Assembly: GCF_003671765.1 (NCBI RefSeq) | Contig: NZ_QPIB01000012.1 | Coordinates: 581,366-645,365, forward strand | Length of the DNA: 64,000 bases | Direction of reading: 5' to 3' | From: Xenophilus sp. E41 | GTDB taxonomy: Bacteria > Pseudomonadota > Gammaproteobacteria > Burkholderiales > Burkholderiaceae_C | Part shown: positions 39,610 to 47,180 of the stretch, piece by piece | How positions within the stretch are numbered: the stretch's first letter is position 1 | Layout of the letters: each line of letters starts with the position of its first letter | Position numbers and translations under genes: made by a program | The notes under the pieces: model-generated | The model's database searches: none | What the model was told of the DNA's origin: nothing | Seen by the model: the letters and a program-made list of their open reading frames with translations, nothing else

Positions 39610-40500
39610 TCAGCGCCTCTTCGCCGCCCGGCGCCCCAGCAGCGCCGCGCTGCCCAGCGCCACACCCATCACTGCGAAGGACACGATGGTCGTGACCGTG
39701 CCCAGCGCGTAGATCGAGGGCGTGGTCACGGTCGACGTGAGGCCCTGCAGTTCGAGCGGCAGCGTGTTGACGTCGCCGATGGCCTGCGAGGTGCGCGCGA
39801 TCTCGTCCCAGCTGAGCGTGAAGCCGAACATGCCGATGCCGATCACCGACGGCCCGATCAGCGGCAGCACGACGTGCCGGAAGCTCTGCCAGGGCGTGGC
39901 GCCGAGGTCGCGCGCGGCTTCCTCGTAGGCCGGGTTGAAGCGGTTGAACACCGCGAACATGATCAGCAGCCCGAAGGGCAGCGTCCAGGTGAGGTGCGCG
40001 CCCAGCGCCGAGGTGAGCAGGCCCAGCGCGGTGCCGTAGTTCTCCTGCGTGCCCTCGGCGCCCAGGGCCGTGAGGGCCGACTTGATGCCGGTGTCGAGCA
40101 GGCGGAACTGCAGGCCGATGCCCAGCGACACGATGATCGAGGGCATGATGAGGCTGGCCACGGCGACGTAGAAGAGCGCATCGCCGCCCTTGAGCCGCTT
40201 GCGGAAGGCCAGGCCCGCCAGCACCGACAGCACGACGGTGAAGGCCATCACCACCGCCCCCAGCATCAGCGAGCGCCGGAACGCCGCACCGATGTCCACC
40301 GTGCCCAGCCCCTCGGCGAGCTTGTAGAACCAGTGCAGCGACACGCCGCGCATCGGAAAGGTGAGGCCGCCTTCCGGCCCCTGGAAGCTCAGCACGAAGA
40401 TCGTGAACATGGGCCCGTACATGAACACCACGAACAGCGCGAACACGATCGCCAGCGGCCAGAAGCCGGGGGCGCGCTTGTCGGCGAGGAGGGGGGTCAT
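39610..40500 (-). CDS. ABC transporter permease, PotC type
   Basis: A 296-residue inner-membrane permease with six transmembrane segments and the EAA loop EEAARDLGATPWQSFRHVVLP that contacts the ATPase. It resembles PotC/YdcV of the polyamine-opine-iron group. It follows the PotB-type gene across a 148-bp gap that is almost filled by a TTCGCG repeat. Imports a small organic substrate with its partners; see the binding protein. Confidence 0.9.
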   Translation of the reverse strand: MTPLLADKRAPGFWPLAIVFALFVVFMYGPMFTIFVLSFQGPEGGLTFPMRGVSLHWFYKLAEGLGTVDIGAAFRRSLMLGAVVMAFTVVLSVLAGLAFRKRLKGGDALFYVAVASLIMPSIIVSLGIGLQFRLLDTGIKSALTALGAEGTQENYGTALGLLTSALGAHLTWTLPFGLLIMFAVFNRFNPAYEEAARDLGATPWQSFRHVVLPLIGPSVIGIGMFGFTLSWDEIARTSQAIGDVNTLPLELQGLTSTVTTPSIYALGTVTTIVSFAVMGVALGSAALLGRRAAKRR

Positions 40501-40520
40501 GGATTCGGGCTCCAACACCC

Positions 40521-40630
40521 GTACGCGAAGGGCGCAAAGGCTTCGCGAAGGACGCGAAAGGAACCGCCGAATTTCTTGATGTCTTCTTTCGCGACCTTCG
40601 CGTGACTTTCGCGTCCTTCGCGTACGGCTG
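40521..40630. repeat. TTCGCG-rich inverted repeat, family B
   Basis: A roughly 110-bp imperfect inverted repeat. The left arm is built of cgcgaag/ggcgc units (tacgcgaagggcgcaaagg, cttcgcgaaggacgcgaaag); the right arm has the complement (tttcgcgaccttcgcg, tttcgcgtccttcgcgtacg). The centre is A+T-richer (atttcttgatgtcttc). Lies between the two permease genes of one operon. Confidence 0.8.
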
Positions 40631-40648
40631 TCCGCATTCGCATTCGCA

Positions 40649-41566
40649 TCACAGCTCCTTGCGGATGTCCACGAGCCGCGTGAGCCCGTAGATGATCATG
40701 AGCACGACCGCCAGCAGGATGACGGCGTTGGCGGCGGCGAGGGGGAACTGCAGGTAGCTGGTCTGCACCTGGATGATCTTGCCCACCGAGGCGATCTGCT
40801 GGCCGCCCATGACGCCGATGGTGACGAAGTCGCCCATGACGATGGTGATGACGAAGATCGAGCCGATGATGATGCCGGTCTTGGTGAGCGGCACGATCAC
40901 GTTCCACAGCGTCTGCCAGCCCGTGGCGCCGGCGTCGGTCGCGGCTTCGAGCAGGCTGCGGTCGATGCGCATCATCGAATTGAAGATCGGCACGATCATG
41001 AACATCGTGTAGAGGTGAACGAAGGCCAGCACCACCGAGAAATCCGAGAACAGCAGCCACTCGACCGGCTCGTTCACCAGGCCGATGCCCATGAGCGTCT
41101 GGTTCACCAGTCCGTTGCGCCCCAGCAGCGGCACCCACGAGATCATGCGGATCACGTTCGAGGTCCAGAAGGGCACGGTGCACAGCACGAAGAGCGCCGT
41201 CTGCATGCCCGACGAGCGCACGTGGAACGCCAGGAAGTACGCCACCGCGAAGCCCAGCACCAGCGTGATGGCCCAGACCAGGAAGCAGAACTTGAGCGTG
41301 GACAGGTAGGTCGACAGCGTGACGCAGAAGTCGCCGTTGTCGGTGAGGTGCGAGCAGCCCTCGAAGATGCTGAGGTAATTGCGCAGCGAGACGGCCGGGA
41401 TCAGCTCGTACTCGTTGAAGTCCCACAGGCTGACCATGCCGATGAGCAGCAGCGGGACGATGAAGAACAGCAGGAACACCAACCCGAACGGCGCCGCCTG
41501 CCACCACGCGGCGATGGTGTGCAGCGGCCGCGTGGCGGCGTGTGTGGCGGCGGCGGGGGCGCTCAT
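40649..41566 (-). CDS. ABC transporter permease, PotB type
   Basis: A 305-residue permease with six transmembrane segments and an EAA loop (LLEAATDAGATGWQTLWNVI). An extra periplasmic loop holds two cysteines (FEGCSHLTDNGDFC) not usual in PotB. It pairs with the PotC-type permease to form the channel. Gaps on both sides carry family B repeats. Confidence 0.9.
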   Translation of the reverse strand: MSAPAAATHAATRPLHTIAAWWQAAPFGLVFLLFFIVPLLLIGMVSLWDFNEYELIPAVSLRNYLSIFEGCSHLTDNGDFCVTLSTYLSTLKFCFLVWAITLVLGFAVAYFLAFHVRSSGMQTALFVLCTVPFWTSNVIRMISWVPLLGRNGLVNQTLMGIGLVNEPVEWLLFSDFSVVLAFVHLYTMFMIVPIFNSMMRIDRSLLEAATDAGATGWQTLWNVIVPLTKTGIIIGSIFVITIVMGDFVTIGVMGGQQIASVGKIIQVQTSYLQFPLAAANAVILLAVVLMIIYGLTRLVDIRKEL

Positions 41567-41590
41567 GGGAGTTCAGGATTCGGGATCGGG

Positions 41591-41707
41591 CAGCCGTACG
41601 CGAAGGACGCGAAGATCACGCGAAGGGCGCGAATGGGACATCGAGGAAATGGATGTTCTTTTCGCGTTCTTCGCGAAACCTTTGCGCTCTTCGCGTATGG
41701 ATGTCCG
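41591..41707. repeat. TTCGCG-rich inverted repeat, family B
   Basis: Second copy: gtacgcgaaggacgcgaaga and cacgcgaagggcgcgaa, a loop near gaggaaatggatgttc, then tttcgcgttcttcgcgaaac and tttgcgctcttcgcgtatgg. It occupies the gap between the binding-protein gene and the PotB-type gene. Confidence 0.8.
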
Positions 41708-41716
41708 TGCCCGTAC

Positions 41717-42991
41717 TCAGGCTGCCACGAACTCGTTCCACTTGCGGACCATGTACTCGTTCTCGTCCATCACGGCGTTCCAGCACGCGATGCCGCCCAT
41801 GCGCTGCTCGTAGCTGCCGCCGTCGCGCACCGCGCCGGCCTTGGCCAGCAGGTCGCCGTTGGGGCTCTTGATGTCCTGCGTGGCGGGCTTGCCTTCCATC
41901 CAGTAAGCCCACTCGTAGGGCTCCATCTTGGCCTTGGCGGTCTCGAGCACGGCGCTGTAGTAGCCCTGGCGGTTGAGGTACGCGCCGGCCCAGCCGTCGA
42001 GGAACCAGTTGATGAACTCGTAGGCGGCGTCGAGCTTCTTGCCCGACAGCGTGGCCGGCAACCCGAAGCCGGCGGCCCAGGCGCGATACCCTTCCTTGAG
42101 CGGCTGGAAGGTGCAGTCGATGCCCTTGGTGCGCACGGCCGTGACGGCAGGCGACCACATCGACTGGATCACGACTTCGCCCGAGGCCATGAGGTTCACG
42201 CTCTCGTTGAAGTCCTTCCACAGCGCGCGGAACTGGCCGGCCTTCTTGGCCTCGATGAGGGTCTTGATCGTCAGGTCGATCTCGGCCTTCGTCATGTTGC
42301 CCTTGTCCTTGTACTTGTGCAGGCCCTTGGCCTCCACCACCATCGCCGCGTCCATGATGCCGATGGACGGGATGTTCAGGATCGCGGCCTTGCCCTTGAA
42401 CTCGGGGTTGAGCAGCTCGGCCCACGAGGAGATCGGGCGCTTGATGAGGTCGGGGCGGATGCCCAGCGTGTCGGCGTTGTACACGGTGGGGATCAGCGAC
42501 ATGAACTGCGTCGGCGACTTCGCGAAGACCTTGCTCTTCTCGCCCTCGAGGAAGATGACCTTCTTGGGCGCCGTGCCCTGGTCGCCCACCGCCTTGCCGC
42601 CGACTTCGCCCTTGGTGAACAGCGGCGTGATCTTGTCGGCGTTCTTGATCTTCTTCGTGTCGATGCCCTTCAGGTTGCCGGTGGGCACGATCTTCTTGAG
42701 CGAGAAGTACTCGGTGTCGATCAGGTCGAAGCTGTTGGGCGCGGTGACGGCGCGCTTGGTCACGTCGTCGGTGGTCACGGCCACGTACTGGATCTCGATG
42801 CCGGTGTCGGCCTTGAACTTCTCGGCGATCGCCTTGTCCTGGTTCACCGCCGTGCCCAGGTAGCGCAGCACGACTTTTTCCTGCGCATGGACGAAGGGCG
42901 CGATGCCCGTGGCCAGGATGCCGGCCGTGCCCTGCAGCAGGGTACGGCGCTTGAGGGCGGAAGTGCGGTTGTCTTCGTTGGATGCGGACAT
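41717..42991 (-). CDS. Periplasmic substrate-binding protein, PotD/polyamine type
   Basis: A 424-residue exported protein. The N-terminus has a twin-arginine-like signal (ALKRRTLLQGTAG) ending VHAQ. The mature part (KVVLRYLGTAVNQDKAIAEKF) has the bilobal PotD fold: FDLIDTEYFSLKKIV, WAELLNPEFKGKAAILN, VIQSMWSPAVTAVR and YEFINWFLDGW. It is longer than typical PotD (about 350). Ligand unknown; the linked racemase-like gene suggests an amino acid, hydantoin or polyamine derivative. The family B repeat downstream could protect its mRNA, as REP elements do after malE. Confidence 0.88.
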   Translation of the reverse strand: MSASNEDNRTSALKRRTLLQGTAGILATGIAPFVHAQEKVVLRYLGTAVNQDKAIAEKFKADTGIEIQYVAVTTDDVTKRAVTAPNSFDLIDTEYFSLKKIVPTGNLKGIDTKKIKNADKITPLFTKGEVGGKAVGDQGTAPKKVIFLEGEKSKVFAKSPTQFMSLIPTVYNADTLGIRPDLIKRPISSWAELLNPEFKGKAAILNIPSIGIMDAAMVVEAKGLHKYKDKGNMTKAEIDLTIKTLIEAKKAGQFRALWKDFNESVNLMASGEVVIQSMWSPAVTAVRTKGIDCTFQPLKEGYRAWAAGFGLPATLSGKKLDAAYEFINWFLDGWAGAYLNRQGYYSAVLETAKAKMEPYEWAYWMEGKPATQDIKSPNGDLLAKAGAVRDGGSYEQRMGGIACWNAVMDENEYMVRKWNEFVAA

Positions 42992-43047
42992 CGTGTTGCC
43001 TCTTTCGGTGATGGCGGTTGCAAGAAGGGGGGGAAAACAGAAACGGT

Positions 43048-44175
43048 TCAGAAGGCCACGGCCGGCAGGGCGGCGGCGTCGGGCGCGGTCGCGGGATCGA
43101 TGGCGGGTGGCGGCGCGCTCTGGCGCTCGTCCGGCCGCACGGCGCCGGGGCCCAATGGGCGCGCATGCGCGTCGGCCCAGGTCAGGCGAACGGCATCGCC
43201 GACGGCATAGGGCTGGGCATCGAAGGCGGCCTCGGCCAGTTGCACCGATACGCCGGCCTTGCCCGCGGGCGCCTCGGCCAGCTGCAGGCCCAGCAGCACG
43301 TAAGTGCCCTGGTACTCGACGTCGGTGACGGTGGCGAGCAGGCCTGACGGCGTGCTCTCGGCCGGCGCGACCTGCATGTGGTCGTTGCGCACCGCGATCG
43401 GCCCGGCCGGCGTGAAGAGCACGTTGTGGCCGCCCATGAAGCGCGCCACGAATTCGCTGGCCGGGTGGTTGTAGACCTGGTGCGGCGAGCCGACCTGCTC
43501 GATCAGGCCGTGGTTCATCACCACCATGGTGTCGGCCAGCGCCATCGCCTCTTCCTGCGAATGCGTGACGTGGATGAAGGTCAGCCCCAGTTCCTTCTGC
43601 CAGCGGCGCAGCTCGGCGCGCATCTGGATGCGCAGGAAGGGGTCGAGGGCGGAGAGCGGCTCGTCGAGCAGCAGCACGCGCGGCTGGGTGATCAGGGCCC
43701 GCGCCAGCGCCACCCGCTGCTGCTGGCCGCCGGAGAGTTCGCCCGGCTTGCGCTGCGCGAGGTGGCCCATCGCCACGCGGTCGAGCAGGTCCTGCGCGCG
43801 CCGGTGGCGCTCGGCCTTGGCCATGCCCTTCATCTTCAGGCTGAAGGCCACGTTGTCGAGCGCCGAGAGGTGCGGGAAGAGCGCGAAGCTCTGGAACATC
43901 ATGGCCGTGCCGCGCTCGGCCGCAGGCAGGTTGGTGATGTTGCGGTTGCCCTGCAGGATGTCGCCGCTGGACACCGACTCGTGCCCCGCGATCATTCGCA
44001 GCGTGGTGCTCTTGCCGCAGCCCGAGGGGCCCAGCAGGCAGCAGTAGCTGCCGGCCGCGATGCGCAGGTCGATGGCGTCCACCGCCGCCGGCGTGCCGGG
44101 CGCATAGCGCTTGGTCAGCGCAACGATCTCGACGGCGGCGGGCTCGGGCACGGCGATGGCATCCATGCCGGTCAT
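43048..44175 (-). CDS. ABC transporter ATP-binding protein, PotA type
   Basis: A 375-residue ATPase with Walker A GPSGCGKST, Q-loop MMFQSFALFPH, signature LSGGQQQRVALARAL, Walker B VLLLDEPLSALD and H-loop HVTHSQEEA. A C-terminal TOBE domain (about 280-340) is followed by a Pro/Ala-rich tail. It energises the importer. First gene of the five-gene operon (ATPase, binding protein, two permeases, racemase-like). A second ATG three codons downstream is possible. Confidence 0.92.
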   Translation of the reverse strand: MTGMDAIAVPEPAAVEIVALTKRYAPGTPAAVDAIDLRIAAGSYCCLLGPSGCGKSTTLRMIAGHESVSSGDILQGNRNITNLPAAERGTAMMFQSFALFPHLSALDNVAFSLKMKGMAKAERHRRAQDLLDRVAMGHLAQRKPGELSGGQQQRVALARALITQPRVLLLDEPLSALDPFLRIQMRAELRRWQKELGLTFIHVTHSQEEAMALADTMVVMNHGLIEQVGSPHQVYNHPASEFVARFMGGHNVLFTPAGPIAVRNDHMQVAPAESTPSGLLATVTDVEYQGTYVLLGLQLAEAPAGKAGVSVQLAEAAFDAQPYAVGDAVRLTWADAHARPLGPGAVRPDERQSAPPPAIDPATAPDAAALPAVAF

Positions 44176-44335
44176 TTCGCAAGATGGATGCCAGCGCCCG
44201 GGCGGGGGTGCCCGCGGTGCCGGCGCACCATGGTGGGGCGCCGATGGCGGCCCGCGCCCGCGCGGGACCGCGTGCCCTCGACCGGCCGCCGGTCCACGCC
44301 TCGGCGGCGCGGCCAGCTACCGAATCAGGCGCAGC

Positions 44336-45607
44336 TCAGTCGGCCGGAGGCGCATAACGCGCCTTCTCGACGTTGCGCAACAGCGCCTCGCGCTGCGCGC
44401 GCGAGATGCCGCGGATGCCCTCGGCCACCCACTTCACGCGCTGCGGGTCGAGGCTGCCTTCGCGCGCCCAGCGTTCGGCCGCGAGGCCCGGCGCGTGCAG
44501 CATCGAGGCGAGCCACACCGCCTGCGCCGGCTCCAGCCGCGCGGCGCTGCGCTTGAAGTAGTGCTTGGCGGCCGCCTCGGCGCCGCACACCTTGCCCCAG
44601 GGCGCGTTGTCCAGGTAGAGCTGCAGGATGCGGGCCTTGCCCAGCGTCTGCTCCATCTCCACGGCGTACAGCATCTCGCGCAGCTTGCGCTCCAGGCTGC
44701 GCTCGCTGCCGGTCACCAGCATCTTGGCCAGCTGCTGGGTGAGGGTGCTGCCGCCGCGGTCGATGCCGCCCTTCTTCTGGTTGCTGTCGAGCGCCGCCCC
44801 GAGCTCGACCAGGTCGTAGCCGGGATGCTGGAAGAAGCGCTGGTCCTCGGCCGCGATGACGGCGCGGGCCAGCCAGCTGTCGGCCGCCAGGCGCGAGGGC
44901 GGCCCGCAGGCGGTGCGGGCGCCGAGCATGGATTCGGTGCCCAGGCCGGCGACGGTGAACTGGGCCACGCGCGGCTGCAGGCCGAAGCTGCCGCCGGGCT
45001 GCGTGAACTGGCCGCGCAGGCCCAGCGTGCCGCCGATCTGCGCGCGCTGCAGCTCGGGCATGTCGGGCACCAGCACGGCGTACCACTGCGCGATGGGGGC
45101 GTCGGCCATGTCCACGTTGACCTGCAGGTCGCGCTGGCTGAGCTTGCCGTCCCAGCGGCCGGTGAGCGCCGGGGGCCGCCCCGGCGCGCCGGCGGCGGCA
45201 GGCGGCGTGGCCGACAGCTCGCCGGCCAGGCGGTCGGCGTCGCGGCGCACCGTGACCCGCAGGTCGTCCAGGCGGACCGGCTTGGCGCCCAGCGCGGCCA
45301 CCACGGCGCTGCAGGGGGCACAGCGGGCCTCGAGCTGGTGACCGGCTTCGTTCCAGCCCAGCTGCACGGGGCCGAAGCGGGTGTCGAGCCGGCGGCCGTC
45401 CAGGTGGGGCCCGAACCACGGCGAGGTGGCCAGCCGGACCAGCGTGGGCACGCCCACCTCCAGCCTCAGCGGGCCGATCGGCAGTTCGGCCGCCCACTCG
45501 CCCTTGGCGGGCGCCAGCGCGATCTTCGCGATCAGCACGAGCGCCACCACGCCCGTCACCACCAGGGCCAGCAGCCCGTACAACACCACTCGCAAGATCT
45601 TCTTCAC
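44336..45607 (-). CDS. Monofunctional GT51 peptidoglycan glycosyltransferase with long N-terminal domain
   Basis: A 423-residue protein. It has one N-terminal transmembrane segment (about 8-28), then about 200 residues of a beta-rich, AsmA-like region. The C-terminal GT51 domain (about 235-400) has the catalytic VIAAEDQRFFQHPGYD (Glu254), GGSTLTQQLAKML, LERKLREMLYAVEME and ILQLYLDNAPWG. There is no transpeptidase domain. It polymerises lipid II. It is longer than MtgA (about 240) because of the inserted region. The GTG start has GGGAG five bases upstream. Last gene of the exosortase operon, 65 bases after its neighbour. Confidence 0.87.
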   Translation of the reverse strand: MKKILRVVLYGLLALVVTGVVALVLIAKIALAPAKGEWAAELPIGPLRLEVGVPTLVRLATSPWFGPHLDGRRLDTRFGPVQLGWNEAGHQLEARCAPCSAVVAALGAKPVRLDDLRVTVRRDADRLAGELSATPPAAAGAPGRPPALTGRWDGKLSQRDLQVNVDMADAPIAQWYAVLVPDMPELQRAQIGGTLGLRGQFTQPGGSFGLQPRVAQFTVAGLGTESMLGARTACGPPSRLAADSWLARAVIAAEDQRFFQHPGYDLVELGAALDSNQKKGGIDRGGSTLTQQLAKMLVTGSERSLERKLREMLYAVEMEQTLGKARILQLYLDNAPWGKVCGAEAAAKHYFKRSAARLEPAQAVWLASMLHAPGLAAERWAREGSLDPQRVKWVAEGIRGISRAQREALLRNVEKARYAPPAD

Positions 45608-45672
45608 AAGGCTCCCACTGCGCTCTGTCTCATGTTCCGTCGGTCCGTGGCGGCGAAGCCCAGGCCCCGGCA

Positions 45673-46242
45673 TCACAACGGCGTGGCCACCGTCACTGCC
45701 TGCCACGGCCCGGCCGAGCGCCCGCTGGCGCCCGCCCAGTACCAAGCCGAAGTGTCGGTGAAAGCGTTGCCCCGGGCGTCCACGATGCGCTCGCACACCC
45801 GCAGTTTGGCCTGCCCGCCGCGCTCGGCGTTGAAACAGCGCCACAGCCGCGCCTGGGCATCCTGCTCGAGGCGCGCCTGCACGATGCGGTAGCCCAGGGC
45901 GCGGTAGCAGTCGGCCGCCGGGTGCAGCATGCGCGTGGGGCGGTCGACCTGCCGCATCACGAACATGCGCTCGCCGTCAGTCAGGCGGGTGATGGCGCCG
46001 GGGAAGTGGGACGCGAAACGCTGCTCGACCTCGCTGAGCGCCAGCGGGCGCAGCGGCGCGCCGTCCCACCGGGATGGCCATTCATGCACGCTGGCCGTGG
46101 GCGGGGTGGGCGGCGTCGACCGCGCCATGCCCAGCAGGCCGAGGGCCAGGCCGCCGAGCATCGCGAGCGCGAAGCCGGTCTTGTGCAGCACGCGGTGCAC
46201 GAAGGTGTTGGCAAAGCAGCGTTCAATGGTGCGTATCGACAT
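45673..46242 (-). CDS. EpsI-like exosortase-associated protein
   Basis: A 189-residue protein with an N-terminal membrane segment (about 24-41, FALAMLGGLALGLLGMAR) and a periplasmic domain with RMLHPAADCYRALGYRI, LWRCFNAERGG and DTSAWYWAGASGR. The HPA-x-CYR-x-xGY block recalls the H-x-P-x-x-C block of EpsI/DUF3485 proteins, which commonly accompany exosortases. It overlaps the exosortase gene by 20 bases. Its role is unproven, likely assistance in sorting. Confidence 0.7.
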   Translation of the reverse strand: MSIRTIERCFANTFVHRVLHKTGFALAMLGGLALGLLGMARSTPPTPPTASVHEWPSRWDGAPLRPLALSEVEQRFASHFPGAITRLTDGERMFVMRQVDRPTRMLHPAADCYRALGYRIVQARLEQDAQARLWRCFNAERGGQAKLRVCERIVDARGNAFTDTSAWYWAGASGRSAGPWQAVTVATPL

Positions 46243-47173
46243 GGCGCAGGCCCTGGAAGGTGATGAGTCCGGTCATAGGCGTCAGCGGCACGGCGGCCGG
46301 TGCCGGGCGGCGGCCGCAGCGCTGCATCGCCCACGCGATGCCGCCGCAGACGGCGGCGAGCAGCACGAGGCCCAGCGCCTCGTGCGCCCAGGGTGCCAGC
46401 GGCCAGCCGGCGCCTTCGAGGCCGACCAGGACTGCGTTGCGAACGACGTTGCCGGCCAGCACCAACAAGCTGACGGCCGGCAGCCGGGCGAGAAAGCGCT
46501 GGTTATTGGAAGGTGCGACGAACAATGCCACCGCGCACGCCGTGAAGTACCCCAGCCACACCATCTGCACACCGGAGCAGGGCGCATCCACGATCACAAG
46601 GCGGCCGGCGATCCACAGGCTGCTGCCTTCGCGCACCACCGTGAAGAAGGGCGCCAGCAGCCACTGGCTGGCCTCGGCCGTGACGACGCGCAGCGGATAG
46701 CCGGCATAGAACTGCAGCGACGACAGCAGCGGCAGGGCCAGCACCGCCAGCCCGAGGACCGGCAGGCTGGCCACCCGGCGCGGCAGGAAGGCCAGCAGGC
46801 CGAAGGCGAAGGCCACCACGGACACCAGCCCCGTGACCAGCGGCGGCATCGCGGGCAGGCCCGGCAGGCCGCCACGCAGCAGCGTCGCCGCCACCGTGCC
46901 AAGGCCGGCCAGCGCCAGCCAGCCCAGGCCCGGCGCCGCGCGCAGGCCGCGCCGGTGCTGCCAGGCGAGCACGCCCAGGGCGGCCAGGGCCAGCAGGCCG
47001 AGCGGGTCGTCGGAACCGTCCGCCAGACGCATCGCCATCCACACCCAGGTGGGCAGCAGCGCGGCGGCCTGCAGCGCCAACCAGGCGGCCGGCGGCACGC
47101 GGTCGAGGCGGATGCCCGCATCCACCCAGCGGGGGTGCCGGCGGGCCAGCGAGGCGAGGGACAACGTATTCAT
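46223..47173 (-). CDS. Exosortase
   Basis: A 316-residue integral membrane protein with about eight transmembrane segments and the exosortase catalytic triad: Cys199 in DAPCSGVQM, Arg245 in AGNVVRNAVL and His264 in PWAHEALG. Exosortases cleave and transfer PEP-CTERM proteins at the inner membrane. The adjacent gene (seven bases upstream) encodes a PEP-CTERM protein, so it probably serves a single dedicated substrate. No large EPS cluster accompanies it here. I cannot fix the exosortase subfamily with certainty. Confidence 0.9.
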   Translation of the reverse strand: MNTLSLASLARRHPRWVDAGIRLDRVPPAAWLALQAAALLPTWVWMAMRLADGSDDPLGLLALAALGVLAWQHRRGLRAAPGLGWLALAGLGTVAATLLRGGLPGLPAMPPLVTGLVSVVAFAFGLLAFLPRRVASLPVLGLAVLALPLLSSLQFYAGYPLRVVTAEASQWLLAPFFTVVREGSSLWIAGRLVIVDAPCSGVQMVWLGYFTACAVALFVAPSNNQRFLARLPAVSLLVLAGNVVRNAVLVGLEGAGWPLAPWAHEALGLVLLAAVCGGIAWAMQRCGRRPAPAAVPLTPMTGLITFQGLRHVDTHH

Positions 47174-47180
47174 CGCTGCC

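Noticed and set aside
40521-41707. CRISPR-like or tandem repeat array
   Set aside because: The short cgcgaag units are parts of long inverted repeats, not regularly spaced direct repeats with unique spacers.
41717-44182. One 821-residue open frame spanning the binding-protein and ATPase genes
   Set aside because: Upstream of 42991 it is a shadow of the ATPase gene in another frame; the true start shows a signal peptide and good context.
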